A stretch of 64,000 bases of DNA from CAZSNT01 sp964607765. Its GTDB lineage: Bacteria; Verrucomicrobiota; Lentisphaeria; Oligosphaerales; JABHEG01. Position 1 is the first letter of the stretch. Each line of letters begins with the position of its first letter. Made by a program: the position numbers and the translations under genes. Positions 18,901 through 27,400 of the stretch are shown one piece after another. The DNA is taken from assembly GCA_964607765.1 (NCBI GenBank), contig CAZSNT010000013.1, forward strand, positions 31,963-95,962. Reading direction: 5' to 3'. Under the pieces are notes generated by a model. The model saw only the letters and a list, made by a program, of their open reading frames with translations, did no database searches and was not told where the DNA came from.

Positions 18901-19244
18901 GCAGTCGCGCGGCCAAACGCCCGTTCGAGGGTGACTGGGTCGGCTGGGTTGGGACCTGGGACGACATCGTGAACGGCACGCAGGGCCAGTATCAGGTCCG
19001 GTGCAAGGACAACACGCACGGCTACGACACCACCTACCCCGGCGTGGAGATCCTGCCCAACGGCACGTTTGTGGCCACGACCTACGGGCACTGGGCCAAA
19101 GGCGAGAAGCCGTACATCCTCAGCGCTCGGTTCACGCTGACCGACATCGACGTGTTGGCGGCGCGCCCTGCCCCGGCTGCAAGCGATCAGGACCCCGGCG
19201 TTGGCACGAGGCAGACAAGTTCGGGAAAGAAAGGTGCGAAATGA
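15921..19244 (+). CDS. Secreted sulfatase-SGNH hydrolase-sialidase triple fusion
   Basis: An 1107-residue three-domain protein. The signal peptide is residues 1-24. Residues about 25-475 form a sulfatase with RPNVVFILVDDLSWAD and CSPTRGSILLG near residue 76, where Leu replaces the usual Thr of the TG end. Residues about 488-705 form an SGNH/GDSL esterase with block I GDST, an FGINDSW block and DGSHPN carrying the catalytic Asp and His. From Met714 a BNR propeller follows that closely matches the separate protein at 10608. The order suggests a single molecule that removes sulfate, acyl and glycosyl groups. The SGNH part could be a sialate or carbohydrate O-acetylesterase. The stop overlaps a small downstream ORF as ATGA. 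Confidence 0.88.
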   Translation: MTRQMTFILATCLLLTSAHILGAADRPNVVFILVDDLSWADVKCFNPDTTYETPNVDRLAAEGVRFTDFYSGGPVCSPTRGSILLGQTPARSGITGFLTHPGRDPAYLRGQLPPEATTIGEAFKGHGYATGYFGKWHLGYRAEEQPTKHGFDMFVGGMDLAWAWNLAHPDREAPMLDRRKGHTRFFSPHHLTWMENGPDDEYLTDRLTNETIDFIRRNRERSFFAFLSFHTVHTPLQPKKEALSKWTERYRQLGTLGKPDSKRQKQLQNVPEYAAMVQHMDENVGRLVAAVDEMGLRENTIVVFTSDNGGKGSVTSNLPLNGYKHNLYEGGIRIPTVVRWPNRLKAGTTIRTPLITHDFYPTLLDMCSLPLKPDEHMDGRSFADTATGGPEPTRDGICWHYPHGVQQGAVRRGPWKLLMHYKTGKAELYNLAKDLGEKHDVAPENKTMVAELLRKHETWRKATGAKFPKGLPAASLLTTDAGPDGAKAETRLKIVAFGDSTTATRKTVNAIYAARLPGLLGPHGIQAEVVNAGVPGSHTGRLTDNARHRKQHALDRLDTAVRAHKPDIVVVQFGINDSWVDSDLAEDASRIPLADYRRNLTAIVGTLKKDGARVILMTPNKIGGKHEDWRVARLGGYAEAVRSVASEQEAELVDVWGAYEAFEGAVAGKRTELMLDGSHPNDRGHELVATLLAARIGGQAEVAPATPAVSPNPMESVTLPLVDLDGLEQHHVLVDREPGQYLGHPTTCLLEDGKTMLCVYPKGHGRGAIVYKRSADGGKTWSDRLPTPESWATSKEVPTLHRVVAPDGTKRIIMWSGLYPARLAVSEDDGLTWGELQKVGDWGGIVVMGFVEKLSTGPGHYFAMFHDDGRFFKGGSGKSYGGVPTGKRTRTMTLYQTFSRDGGLTWSEPEAVYASSEVHLCEPGCIRSPDGKTLAVLLRENARRKNSHVIFSADEGKSWSVPRELPLALTGDRHTGKYGPDGRLFISFRCRSPRSRAAKRPFEGDWVGWVGTWDDIVNGTQGQYQVRCKDNTHGYDTTYPGVEILPNGTFVATTYGHWAKGEKPYILSARFTLTDIDVLAARPAPAASDQDPGVGTRQTSSGKKGAK

Positions 19245-19387
19245 CCCGGATTCCGCGTAATCAAGCCCTGGAACCGGCACGCGAAGGCACCGATGAGTAT
19301 GTCAGCTACCGGCCGTTTTCCGGCCTGACCGGCACGCTTCCGCCGCACGTATGTTCAACACATGTAAAGAAGGAACGCGGTGTATGA
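19241..19387 (+). CDS. 48-residue small protein, coupled on both sides
   Basis: This short ORF starts at an ATG that overlaps the TGA of the triple-fusion gene. It ends at a TGA that overlaps the ATG of the following UroD-like gene, so both junctions are ATGA. AAAGAAAGG lies about 8 bases before its start. The product begins MTRIPRNQALEPAREGTDEY and ends THVKKERGV; it is hydrophilic, has one Cys, and shows no known motif. The double stop-start coupling in an operon that uses this arrangement throughout is the main reason to call it a gene. A role only in translational coupling of the flanking genes is an alternative. No function is proposed. Confidence 0.5.
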   Translation: MTRIPRNQALEPAREGTDEYVSYRPFSGLTGTLPPHVCSTHVKKERGV

Positions 19388-20526
19388 CCGCGCGCGAACG
19401 GTTCAAAACAACGATGGCGTACGGTCAGCGGGATCGGGTGCCCCTGATCGACCTGGGGTTCTGGCCGGAGTGCTTCGAGGCATGGCGTCCGCAGGGGCTT
19501 CCTGCCCACGTGAACGGTACGAACACAGACGCGTACTTCGGCATGGACGGATTCTGGCGCTGCTACCTGTCGCCGGAAGCGACCGATGGTCATGCCTTGG
19601 TCGATCGCGGGATGGTTGTCCGGGAGGGAGTCCGGATCGGGCTGACCCCCATGTTCGAGTCCAAGGTCCTTGAAGACCTGGGCGACGAGGAAGTGGTTCA
19701 ACTCGGAGACGGCACGCGCGTTCGACGGCACAGACGAATGGGGTCGATCCCGACACACGAAGGGCACCTGCTCGAGAGTCGGTCCGACTGGGAGACACAT
19801 TACCTGCCCCGACTTGATCCGAACACGTCGGACCGCTATCCGGCGGACTGGTCGGGGTTGGATCGCCTGGCCGCGGACGCTGATCGCGAGCACATTTTGA
19901 TCCTACCTGCAGGCAGTCTCTACGGTTGGATCCGGAATTGGATGGGCGTCGTGGGGGTGTCCCTGCTGGTCTACGATGATCCGGTCCTGTTCGAGGAGAT
20001 GATCGACACGATTACTGACTGCATCTGTGGCGTTCTGGAACGCGTTCTCTGCCGCGGTGGGCGCTTCGATGCGTGCCTGTTCTGGGAGGACATGTCGTAC
20101 AACAAAGGGCCACTGATCTCGCCTGCCCATTTCAAGCAGTTCCTGTCGCCGCGGTACGCCCGGATCACCGAGTTGCTCCGGGCACACGGTGTGGAGACCA
20201 TCATCGTCGACAGCGACGGGAACGTGGAAGAGCTCGTTCCCCTGTGGCTGGATGTCGGTGTCAACTGTGTGCTGCCCATGGAGATCGGCACGACCGGCAC
20301 GGATCCGCTCGAGTACCGGCGCCGATTCGGGCACGACCTGCGCATGATCGGCGGGGTAGACAAGCGCATCCTGGCCCAGTCGACGGATGCCATCGATGCC
20401 GAACTGGATCGCCTGCGCCCGCTCATCGAGGACGGCGGTTTCATCCCGACGTGCGACCACAAAGTGCCGCCCGATGTGCCGCTGTCGCACTACCGTCACT
20501 TCGTGGAGAAACTGCGAGAGGACTGA
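19384..20526 (+). CDS. UroD-family protein, variant without HxC motif
   Basis: A 380-residue UroD-superfamily protein. It starts TARERFKTTMAYGQRDRVP, like other non-heme UroD relatives of PVC bacteria. At the place where the 2782 protein has HSCG this one has IVDSDGN, so the zinc-type His-x-Cys is absent. The ATG at 19384 is preferred over one at 19351 because AAGAAGGAA precedes it and it forms an ATGA overlap with the small ORF. Catalysis by the MtaA mechanism is doubtful without the zinc ligands. It may be a binding protein or act on another substrate. It lies between sulfatase genes in the sialic acid operon. Confidence 0.8.
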   Translation: MTARERFKTTMAYGQRDRVPLIDLGFWPECFEAWRPQGLPAHVNGTNTDAYFGMDGFWRCYLSPEATDGHALVDRGMVVREGVRIGLTPMFESKVLEDLGDEEVVQLGDGTRVRRHRRMGSIPTHEGHLLESRSDWETHYLPRLDPNTSDRYPADWSGLDRLAADADREHILILPAGSLYGWIRNWMGVVGVSLLVYDDPVLFEEMIDTITDCICGVLERVLCRGGRFDACLFWEDMSYNKGPLISPAHFKQFLSPRYARITELLRAHGVETIIVDSDGNVEELVPLWLDVGVNCVLPMEIGTTGTDPLEYRRRFGHDLRMIGGVDKRILAQSTDAIDAELDRLRPLIEDGGFIPTCDHKVPPDVPLSHYRHFVEKLRED

Positions 20527-20537
20527 TACCACACGCC

Positions 20538-22052
20538 ATGCAAGCAAAGCAACCCAACATTCTGCTCATTCTGACCGATCAGCACCGCTACGACATCGTC
20601 GGTGCGAACGGGAGTCCGATCTGCCGCAGCCCGAATCTCGATCGGTTTGCAGCGCAAGGCGTCAACTTCCGGCGTGCCTACAGCGCCTGTCCGCTCTGCA
20701 CGCCCACGCGGGCGTCGATCTACAGCGGGCTTGCACCTCACAACCACGGGATCCTGCGCAACATCGAACCGGAACACCCGAACGCCCCGTCGATCGGCGG
20801 TGAGATCCCGACTCTCGGCGAACGGCTGAGCGACACGGGATACCGGACGTGGTTCTTCGGCAAGTGGCATGCCGGACGCCTCTCCCCGAGCGAATGCGGA
20901 TTCGAGGGGCAGGACGTGCCCGGTTACGGTGATCCCGCCAACTCTCCCTACTACCTCGACTATCTCCGCGAGAACGGACTCGAACGGCCGGAAGTGACGC
21001 CGATCGGCGTCGGCTACCCGCACAACCTGCTCCTCGCCGGCAGAATGTCAGGACCGGTAGAGGCATCCATTCCCTACTGGCTTGCGGAGTCCGCAATCGG
21101 TGCTCTACGCGAGCACGAATCAGCCGAGAAGCCCTTCTTCGTCGCCCTCAACTTCTGGGGTCCGCACGCGCCGTACCTGCCCTGCGAGCCCTACGCGTCT
21201 ATGGTCGATCCGGGCGCCATTCCGCCCTGGGGCAATTTCGAAGACGACTTTGCCGGCAAACCGCCGTTGTACCGGCGGCACCACGACTCGTTCGTGGGCG
21301 AAGGCAAGCCGCGCCGCTCCTGGGAGGAATGCGCCGAATGGGCCGCGCTCTACTTCGGCTTCGCGACCCAGATCGACGCCCAGATCGGGCGCGTACTCGA
21401 CGCGCTGGACGAGCTGGGCCTGGCCGACACGACGGCCGTCATCATGTCCACCGACCACGGCGATCTTACCGGCTCGCACGGCGGCATGCACGACAAAAAC
21501 GCGTTCTGCTGCGAGGAGCTGATGCACATTCCGCTGCTCGCCCGGCTCCCCGGCGAGCACACGCAGCCGACCGAATCACTTTCACCGGTGAGCAACCTGG
21601 ACATACCGGCCACGATCACGGACCTGGCCGGGCTCGGCGTCCCAGAGGAGTTCGACGGGCAGTCACTGCTCCCAATCCTCGAAGGTGACACGTCGGTCGA
21701 TCGGCCCGATCACGTGGTTGCCGAGTGCATGGGCGTGCACTTCGCCTACGAGACGCGAATGGTGGTGTGGGAGCGCTGGAAGTACGTGTTCCACCCGGGC
21801 GCGTCCGACGAGCTCTATGATCTGCACGCCGATCCCTGCGAACTCCGCAATCGCGTGGACGATCCCGGCTGCCGGCCGGAGCTCGACCAGTGCAGGCTGC
21901 GCCTGTTGCGCTGGATGCGCCGCACACGGGACCCGTTGCACCGGGCGTATTTCCTGTTCGAGAAGCACCGGCCATGGACACCTGAGACGGTGGTCCCCTA
22001 CGGAGCCGGGGCCAGCAATGTCCTCCTGGACCGGGAACCGGAGTTGGGATGA
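20538..22052 (+). CDS. Cytoplasmic type I sulfatase
   Basis: A 504-residue sulfatase with NILLILTDQHRYD and the Cys-type site CTPTRASIYSG, in which Ser replaces the usual Thr of TG. FFGKWHAG and STDHGDLTGSHGG are the other metal and active-site blocks. The start at 20538 lies 11 bases after the previous stop; a longer in-frame reading would run inside the UroD-like gene. No signal peptide is seen. It has the same general form as the sulfatase at 14400 (ISDQQRTD versus LTDQHRYD), suggesting paralogues acting on related cytoplasmic substrates. Confidence 0.86.
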   Translation: MQAKQPNILLILTDQHRYDIVGANGSPICRSPNLDRFAAQGVNFRRAYSACPLCTPTRASIYSGLAPHNHGILRNIEPEHPNAPSIGGEIPTLGERLSDTGYRTWFFGKWHAGRLSPSECGFEGQDVPGYGDPANSPYYLDYLRENGLERPEVTPIGVGYPHNLLLAGRMSGPVEASIPYWLAESAIGALREHESAEKPFFVALNFWGPHAPYLPCEPYASMVDPGAIPPWGNFEDDFAGKPPLYRRHHDSFVGEGKPRRSWEECAEWAALYFGFATQIDAQIGRVLDALDELGLADTTAVIMSTDHGDLTGSHGGMHDKNAFCCEELMHIPLLARLPGEHTQPTESLSPVSNLDIPATITDLAGLGVPEEFDGQSLLPILEGDTSVDRPDHVVAECMGVHFAYETRMVVWERWKYVFHPGASDELYDLHADPCELRNRVDDPGCRPELDQCRLRLLRWMRRTRDPLHRAYFLFEKHRPWTPETVVPYGAGASNVLLDREPELG

Positions 22053-22107
22053 CGTGAGAGAAGCAGAAAACGCAATCAGATAGAGACCAAACAGAAGGGA
22101 TATGCAG

Positions 22108-23058
22108 ATGACAGCAACAAGCCAAGCAATCCAGCAGGGAGGCCGGCTCACCGGGCTGGTGGCAGCCACGTACGCGCCGATGCACGCGGACAGCTCCCTC
22201 CACCTGGAGATGGTCGCCCCGGTCGTGGACTACCTGATATCGGCCGGCATCACCGGACTGTATGTGAACGGCAGCACTGGCGAAGGCGTTTCAATGACGA
22301 GCGCGGAACGGCGTCAGGTCGCGGAAGCCTACGTGGCCGCGAACGCCGGACGTCTCCCGGTCATCGTTCAGGTCGGTCACAACAGTCTTGCGGAGTCCGC
22401 AGAACTGGCGGCGCACGCGCAGGCGATCGGCGCGGACGTGATCTCCGCGTGTTCACCGTCCTATTTCAAGCCGGACTCGGTGGAGAACCTGGTGGACTGC
22501 ATGGCCAAGACGGCGGCGGGAGCGCCCGACCTGCCGTTTTACTACTATCACATCCCGCGCCTGACCGGGGCGGACATCGACATGCTCGCGTTCCTGGATC
22601 AGGCGGAAGAGCGGATTCCGACGCTGCGCGGCATCAAGTACTCTGACCTGAAGGCGTTCGAGTACCAGGCCTGTATCGCGCACAGGGACGGTCGTTTCGA
22701 CGTGCCTTGGGGATGCGACGAGATGCTGTTGAGCGCACTGGCTGTGGGTGCCAAGGGCGCAGTGGGCAGCACGTACAACTTCGCGGCGCCGATCTACAAC
22801 CGCATCATTGAAGCCTTCGCAGCCGGCGACATGGCGGAAGCCCAACGCTGTCAGCTGCTCTCGGTCAGGATGGTCAACGTGTTCGCCCGTTATCCGTTCC
22901 ACCCGGCCATGAAGGCCACCATGGGCTTGATCGGGCTCGAATGCGGACCGCGACGGCTACCGCATGTGGCCTTGACGACAGAACAGATCGAGTCGCTGCG
23001 CGCGGACCTCGATGAGATCGGGTTCTTTGATTGGGCACTGAACACTGAATGTCGTTGA
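22108..23058 (+). CDS. nanA: N-acetylneuraminate lyase
   Basis: This enzyme cleaves N-acetylneuraminate to N-acetylmannosamine and pyruvate in the cytoplasm. It is a DHDPS/NAL-family barrel of 316 residues. GSTGEG (residues 55-60) binds the pyruvate carboxylate, Tyr147 in FYYYHIP is the catalytic Tyr, and Lys177 in RGIKYSD forms the Schiff base. The YYYHIP signature separates sialate lyases from dihydrodipicolinate synthases. AGAAGGGA at 22093-22100 is correctly spaced for the ATG at 22108 and too close to the ATG at 22102. It is followed by a 175-base spacer with a hairpin element and then by the epimerase, the next step of the pathway. Confidence 0.93.
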   Translation: MTATSQAIQQGGRLTGLVAATYAPMHADSSLHLEMVAPVVDYLISAGITGLYVNGSTGEGVSMTSAERRQVAEAYVAANAGRLPVIVQVGHNSLAESAELAAHAQAIGADVISACSPSYFKPDSVENLVDCMAKTAAGAPDLPFYYYHIPRLTGADIDMLAFLDQAEERIPTLRGIKYSDLKAFEYQACIAHRDGRFDVPWGCDEMLLSALAVGAKGAVGSTYNFAAPIYNRIIEAFAAGDMAEAQRCQLLSVRMVNVFARYPFHPAMKATMGLIGLECGPRRLPHVALTTEQIESLRADLDEIGFFDWALNTECR

Positions 23059-23205
23059 GTTAAGGAGTTGGTCGCCATTCCCGGAAGATTAGGGTGGAAG
23101 ATTAAGGCCAAAGATTAGGGTCGCGTACCCCTCATCTTTCGCCCTGATCTTTCGCCCTAATCTCCGGAAGCCGCCCAATTCAATGACATTGACTGAACAC
23201 TGAAT
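23037..23205. repeat. Hairpin element bounded by 14-bp direct repeats
   Basis: ACTGAACACTGAAT occurs exactly twice, at 23037-23050 at the end of the lyase gene and at 23192-23205. Between the copies, 23081-23120 and 23128-23167 form a long imperfect hairpin. Each arm has three tandem units of about 13 bases related to AAGATTAGGGTGG. If the direct repeats mark an insertion, the original lyase frame would have read on into the second copy and ended with TGA at 23235-23237, just before the epimerase. Confidence 0.6.
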
Positions 23206-23233
23206 CCTGCTGGACAGCAGGAAACACCGAACA

Positions 23234-24424
23234 GTGAGAATCATGCAAACACTAACAGACCTGGCGCCAATCTACCGAGTCGGACTTCTACGTGACGTTC
23301 TGCCCTTCTGGATCGAGCACGGCATCGATCGCGAGTGCGGGGGGTATCTGACGAGCCTAGGCCGCGACGGAACGGTCCTCGACACGGACAAGTGCATTTG
23401 GCAACAAGGCCGATTCGCCTGGCTTCTCGGTGAGCTCTACAACAACGTCGAGCCGCGGGAGGAGTGGCTGGAACTCGCCCGGCACGGCCTGGACTTCATG
23501 GAGACGCACGCGTTCGACCGCGCGGGTGACGGGCGGATGTACTTCCACGTCACCCGCGACGGCCGTCCGATCCGCAAACGCCGGTACAACTTCTCGGAGA
23601 GCTTTGCGGCCATCGCGTTTGCGGAGTTCGCGAAAGCGACGGGCAGCGCCCGGCACGCCGAGCGGGCCGCGGCGCTATTCGAGGAGTTCGTGCGCTACAA
23701 CACGACGCCCGGCGCCGTGCCGCCGAAGTTCACCGATGTCAGGCCGATGAAAGCCATGGGCTTCCCCATGATCACGATCGCGACCGCCCAGGAACTGCGC
23801 GAGGCCATCGGGTACGCGGAGGCGGACGCTTGCATCGATCGTGCCATTGCGGAGATCCGGCGCGACTTCGTGAAGCCGGACCTGGAAGTCGTGATGGAAT
23901 GCGTCGGTCCGAACGGCGAGGTGCACGACCACTTCGACGGGCGCACACTGAACCCCGGTCACGCGATCGAAGGCGCGTGGTTCATTCTGAGGGAGGCAAT
24001 TCACCGGGGGAATGACCCGGACCTGACCAAGCTCGGGACACAGATGCTCGACTGGATGTGGAAGCGAGGCTGGGACGACGAATTCGGCGGCTTGCTGTAT
24101 TTCCGCGATCTCCGCAACCTGCCGGTCCAGGAATACTGGCACGACATGAAGTTCTGGTGGCCGCAGTGCGAAGGGCTCATCGCCACCGCGCTGGCGTGGA
24201 AACTCACCGGCGAAGCGCGGTACGCCACCTGGCACCGGCAACTCCACAACTGGGTCCACAGCCGTTTTCCGGACAGGGAACACGGCGAGTGGTTCGGGTA
24301 CCTGCACCGCGACGGGCGCCTGTCGGTCCCGCTGAAAGGCAACATGTGGAAAGGGCCCTTCCACATCCCACGCATGCAGCTTGTGTGCTGGCAAACACTC
24401 GAATCGGAGATGGAGCAATCATGA
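23234..24424 (+). CDS. N-acylglucosamine 2-epimerase
   Basis: This enzyme should interconvert N-acetylmannosamine and N-acetylglucosamine, feeding the lyase product into amino-sugar metabolism. It is an (alpha/alpha)6-barrel AGE/RenBP-family protein of 396 residues. Family blocks are IWQQGRFAWLLGELY, a YNFSESFAAIAFAEF block, HAIEGAWFILREAI, KFWWPQCEGLIA and GEWFGYLHRDGRL. The GTG start at 23234 has AGGAAA about 9 bases upstream; the ATG at 23243 is an alternative. Its stop overlaps the start of the giant fusion gene as ATGA. The position directly after the lyase strongly supports the ManNAc/GlcNAc assignment over a mannose or cellobiose epimerase role. Confidence 0.88.
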   Translation: MRIMQTLTDLAPIYRVGLLRDVLPFWIEHGIDRECGGYLTSLGRDGTVLDTDKCIWQQGRFAWLLGELYNNVEPREEWLELARHGLDFMETHAFDRAGDGRMYFHVTRDGRPIRKRRYNFSESFAAIAFAEFAKATGSARHAERAAALFEEFVRYNTTPGAVPPKFTDVRPMKAMGFPMITIATAQELREAIGYAEADACIDRAIAEIRRDFVKPDLEVVMECVGPNGEVHDHFDGRTLNPGHAIEGAWFILREAIHRGNDPDLTKLGTQMLDWMWKRGWDDEFGGLLYFRDLRNLPVQEYWHDMKFWWPQCEGLIATALAWKLTGEARYATWHRQLHNWVHSRFPDREHGEWFGYLHRDGRLSVPLKGNMWKGPFHIPRMQLVCWQTLESEMEQS

Positions 24425-27400
24425 ATATGACCGGAAAACCATTCATTCTCGGGTGTTGTCTGCTGCCCCTGGCGTCGTGGGCGGCAGGGCGCCCCAACGT
24501 CCTGTTCATTGCCGTGGATGACCTGCGGCCGGAGCTTGGCTGCTACGGGCACGCACACGTTCACAGTCCGAACATCGACCGACTCGCGGCGAGCGGCATG
24601 CGGTTTGACCGCGCCTACTGTCAGCAGGCGGTCTGCAATCCGTCCCGGACAAGCCTGATGACGGGGCTGCGGCCCGACGCCATTGGAGTCACGGGCAATC
24701 ACTCGCATTTCCGAAGCAAGCATCCGGATGTCGTGACGCTCCCCCAGCACTTCAAAAAGCACGGTTACCACGCCGCGGCCATCGGCAAGATCTACCACGG
24801 CGTGTTCCCGGACGGCGCCAGTAAGACCACGTGGGACACGATGGGCGATCCGCAGAGCTGGTCGGAGCCGGCAATCCGGTTCGGGCCACGGTACTACTAC
24901 ACGGAGGAAGGCATTGCGGCAGCCAAGGCCGTTTACCGGAAAGTCTACAAGCCGAAGGCCCCGGGGCCGAACGACTGGACCACGAAGCTGGTGTTCGGGC
25001 CAGCCACGGAGTCTCCCGACGTGTCCGACAACGTGCTCTACGACGGGAAGGTGGCCGATGCGGCTGTGCTGAAACTGCGAGAGCTCAAGACCGGGAAGCA
25101 GCCCTTCTTCCTGGCCGTGGGCTTCATCAAACCGCATTCGCCGTACATCGCGCCGAAGAAGTACTTCGATCTTTACAAAGGCGGTTCACTGCCGAAGCAG
25201 ACCGATTTTCCCACCGACGCGCCGTCCTTTGCCGGGCATGGATCCGGCGAGTTGCGGCGCTACACGGATCAACCGAAGAAGGGCGCAATCCCCGACGGCA
25301 ACCAGCGCCGCGTTCGTCACGCGTACTTCGCCTGCATCAGTTTCATCGACGCTCAGGTCGGCCGTGTTCTGGATGAACTCGACCGTCAGGGGCTGAACAA
25401 GAACACGATCGTGGTCCTGTACGGCGATCACGGTTACCACCTCGGCGAGCAGGGCTTGTGGGGCAAGACAACGAATTTCGAGCTCGACACGCGTGTGCCG
25501 CTGATCGTGCGGACGCCGGGGATGAAGGCTGCCGGCACGTCCAGCCGGTCGCTGGTGGAACTGGTTGATCTGTATCCGACGTTGGCGCAGCTTGCGGGAC
25601 TCCCAGTCAGTCCGAATCTGCAGGGCAAGAGCATGGCTCCCGTTCTGGCCGATCCGAGCCACGCAACAAAGAGCTCGGCGCTCAGCCAATATCCCCGCGG
25701 CGGCGGGCTCATGGGGTATTCGATGCGGACCGACACGCATCGGCTGACGCAGTGGTTACACGTCAAATCGGGTGAAGTCCGGGCCACTGAACTGTACGAG
25801 TACGCAGGCGGCCCGGTCGAGCAAGAGAACCTTGCCGCAGCCGCGCCTGACGTGGTGCGGACGCTTTCGGGGCAGTTGCGCAAGGCATTCTCCCTGCCGT
25901 CGCCGAAGGACGCAACGACGGACGCATCGCCTTCGGCCAGTGAGGCCGTGATCAGCTTCGAGACCGCGAAGCCGGGCCCGTTCGCCAAGCTCGGAACGGC
26001 TCTCGGGACCTGGATTCCGGGCGAGGGCAAGACCATCATCGACAGCAAGCATGCGAAGACCGGAAAACACTGCCTGCAGCTGACGGGTGGCAAGAAGACG
26101 GACGTCGTGCTGGAGCTCGCCGACGGGGCGGACACGTCGGGCGTGCTGACGTTCTGGGCCGAGCGCTGGACATCGAGGAAGCCCTTTTCTTTCCGTATCG
26201 AGAAGCAGGCCGGCGGGAAGTGGACGGAGATCTTCAACGGCGACCGCACGGTCCGGGTCGGCCGCGCGTTCCTGTCCCACGTCAGCGTGCCGCTCGGCGA
26301 CACGCGTATCGAGCGGCTCCGCTTCACGGTCACAAGCCCGGCGAACACGGGCATCCTGATTGACGACATGAAGTGCGCGCCTGCCCGGCCGCAGCGCATC
26401 GTGGCGGTGGAAGCGCTGCCGTTCACGCTCCCGGCCTTGATCGGGACGAAGGCGAGCGCGCTGCTGAAGCTCCGGATCGCGACAAGCGGGCAGCTTGATC
26501 CTATCTCGGTGACCGGCTTGCAGCTGACGCTCGACGGCACAACCGATCCCGCGGCTGTGCGCTCTCTGCAGGTCTTCGCCGGCGGCTCGGGTGGGCGCTT
26601 CCCGGGCGGGCAGCTCATCGTGCGGGAGGAAGTGAAGCTGGCCGGGGGTGATGCGGTGACGCTGACCTGTCCCGCGGCGGCGAGTCAGCTCGCAGACGGC
26701 GAGAACATCATCTGGGTCGCGGCCGAGCTGAGCGCCGATGCGAATCCGGATGGGCGTCTCGGTGCCAGGCTGCGGGAAGTGCACCTCAGCAACGGTGACA
26801 AGGTGGAGTTGGACGCGCCGGCATCGGTTCAGCGTCTGGGCGTCGCGGTACGCCAGGGCGGCGACGACGGCGTTCACACTTACCGGATTCCCGGTCTGGC
26901 TACGACCAACAAGGGCACGCTGATCGGGGTCTACGACGTGCGTCGTCGCGGCGGCGGCGATCTTCCCGGCGACATCGATGTCGGCATGTCGCGCTCGACC
27001 GACGGCGGTCGCACGTGGGAGCCGATGAAGGTGGTCATGGACATGGGCGCCGACCCGCAGTGGCGCTACGACGGCATCGGCGACCCGGCCGTGCTGGTCG
27101 ACCGCGGCACGGGCACGGTCTGGGTCGCGGCAACGTGGAGTCACGGGAATCGGTCGTGGCGCGGTTCGGGGCCGGGTTTGACGCCGGAGGAAACCGGCCA
27201 ATTCATGCTGGCGCGCAGCGACGACGGTGGGGTCACGTGGTCGAAGCCCATCAACATCACGCGCCAGGTCAAGCGTCCGGAGTGGTGTTTCATTCTGCAG
27301 GGCCCGGGCAAAGGCATCACAATGCGCGACGGCACGATCGTGTTCCCTGCACAGTACCAGGACCCACCGGAGAAGAAGCGTCTGCCGCACTCCACGATCA

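Noticed and set aside
19384..20526. Heme-pathway uroporphyrinogen decarboxylase (hemE)
   Set aside because: The sequence belongs to the divergent UroD-like branch and sits in a sugar operon. The same reasoning applies to 2782.
23081..23167. CRISPR-like array because of short repeated units
   Set aside because: The 13-bp units are directly adjacent with no spacers, form inverted arms, and no cas gene is near.
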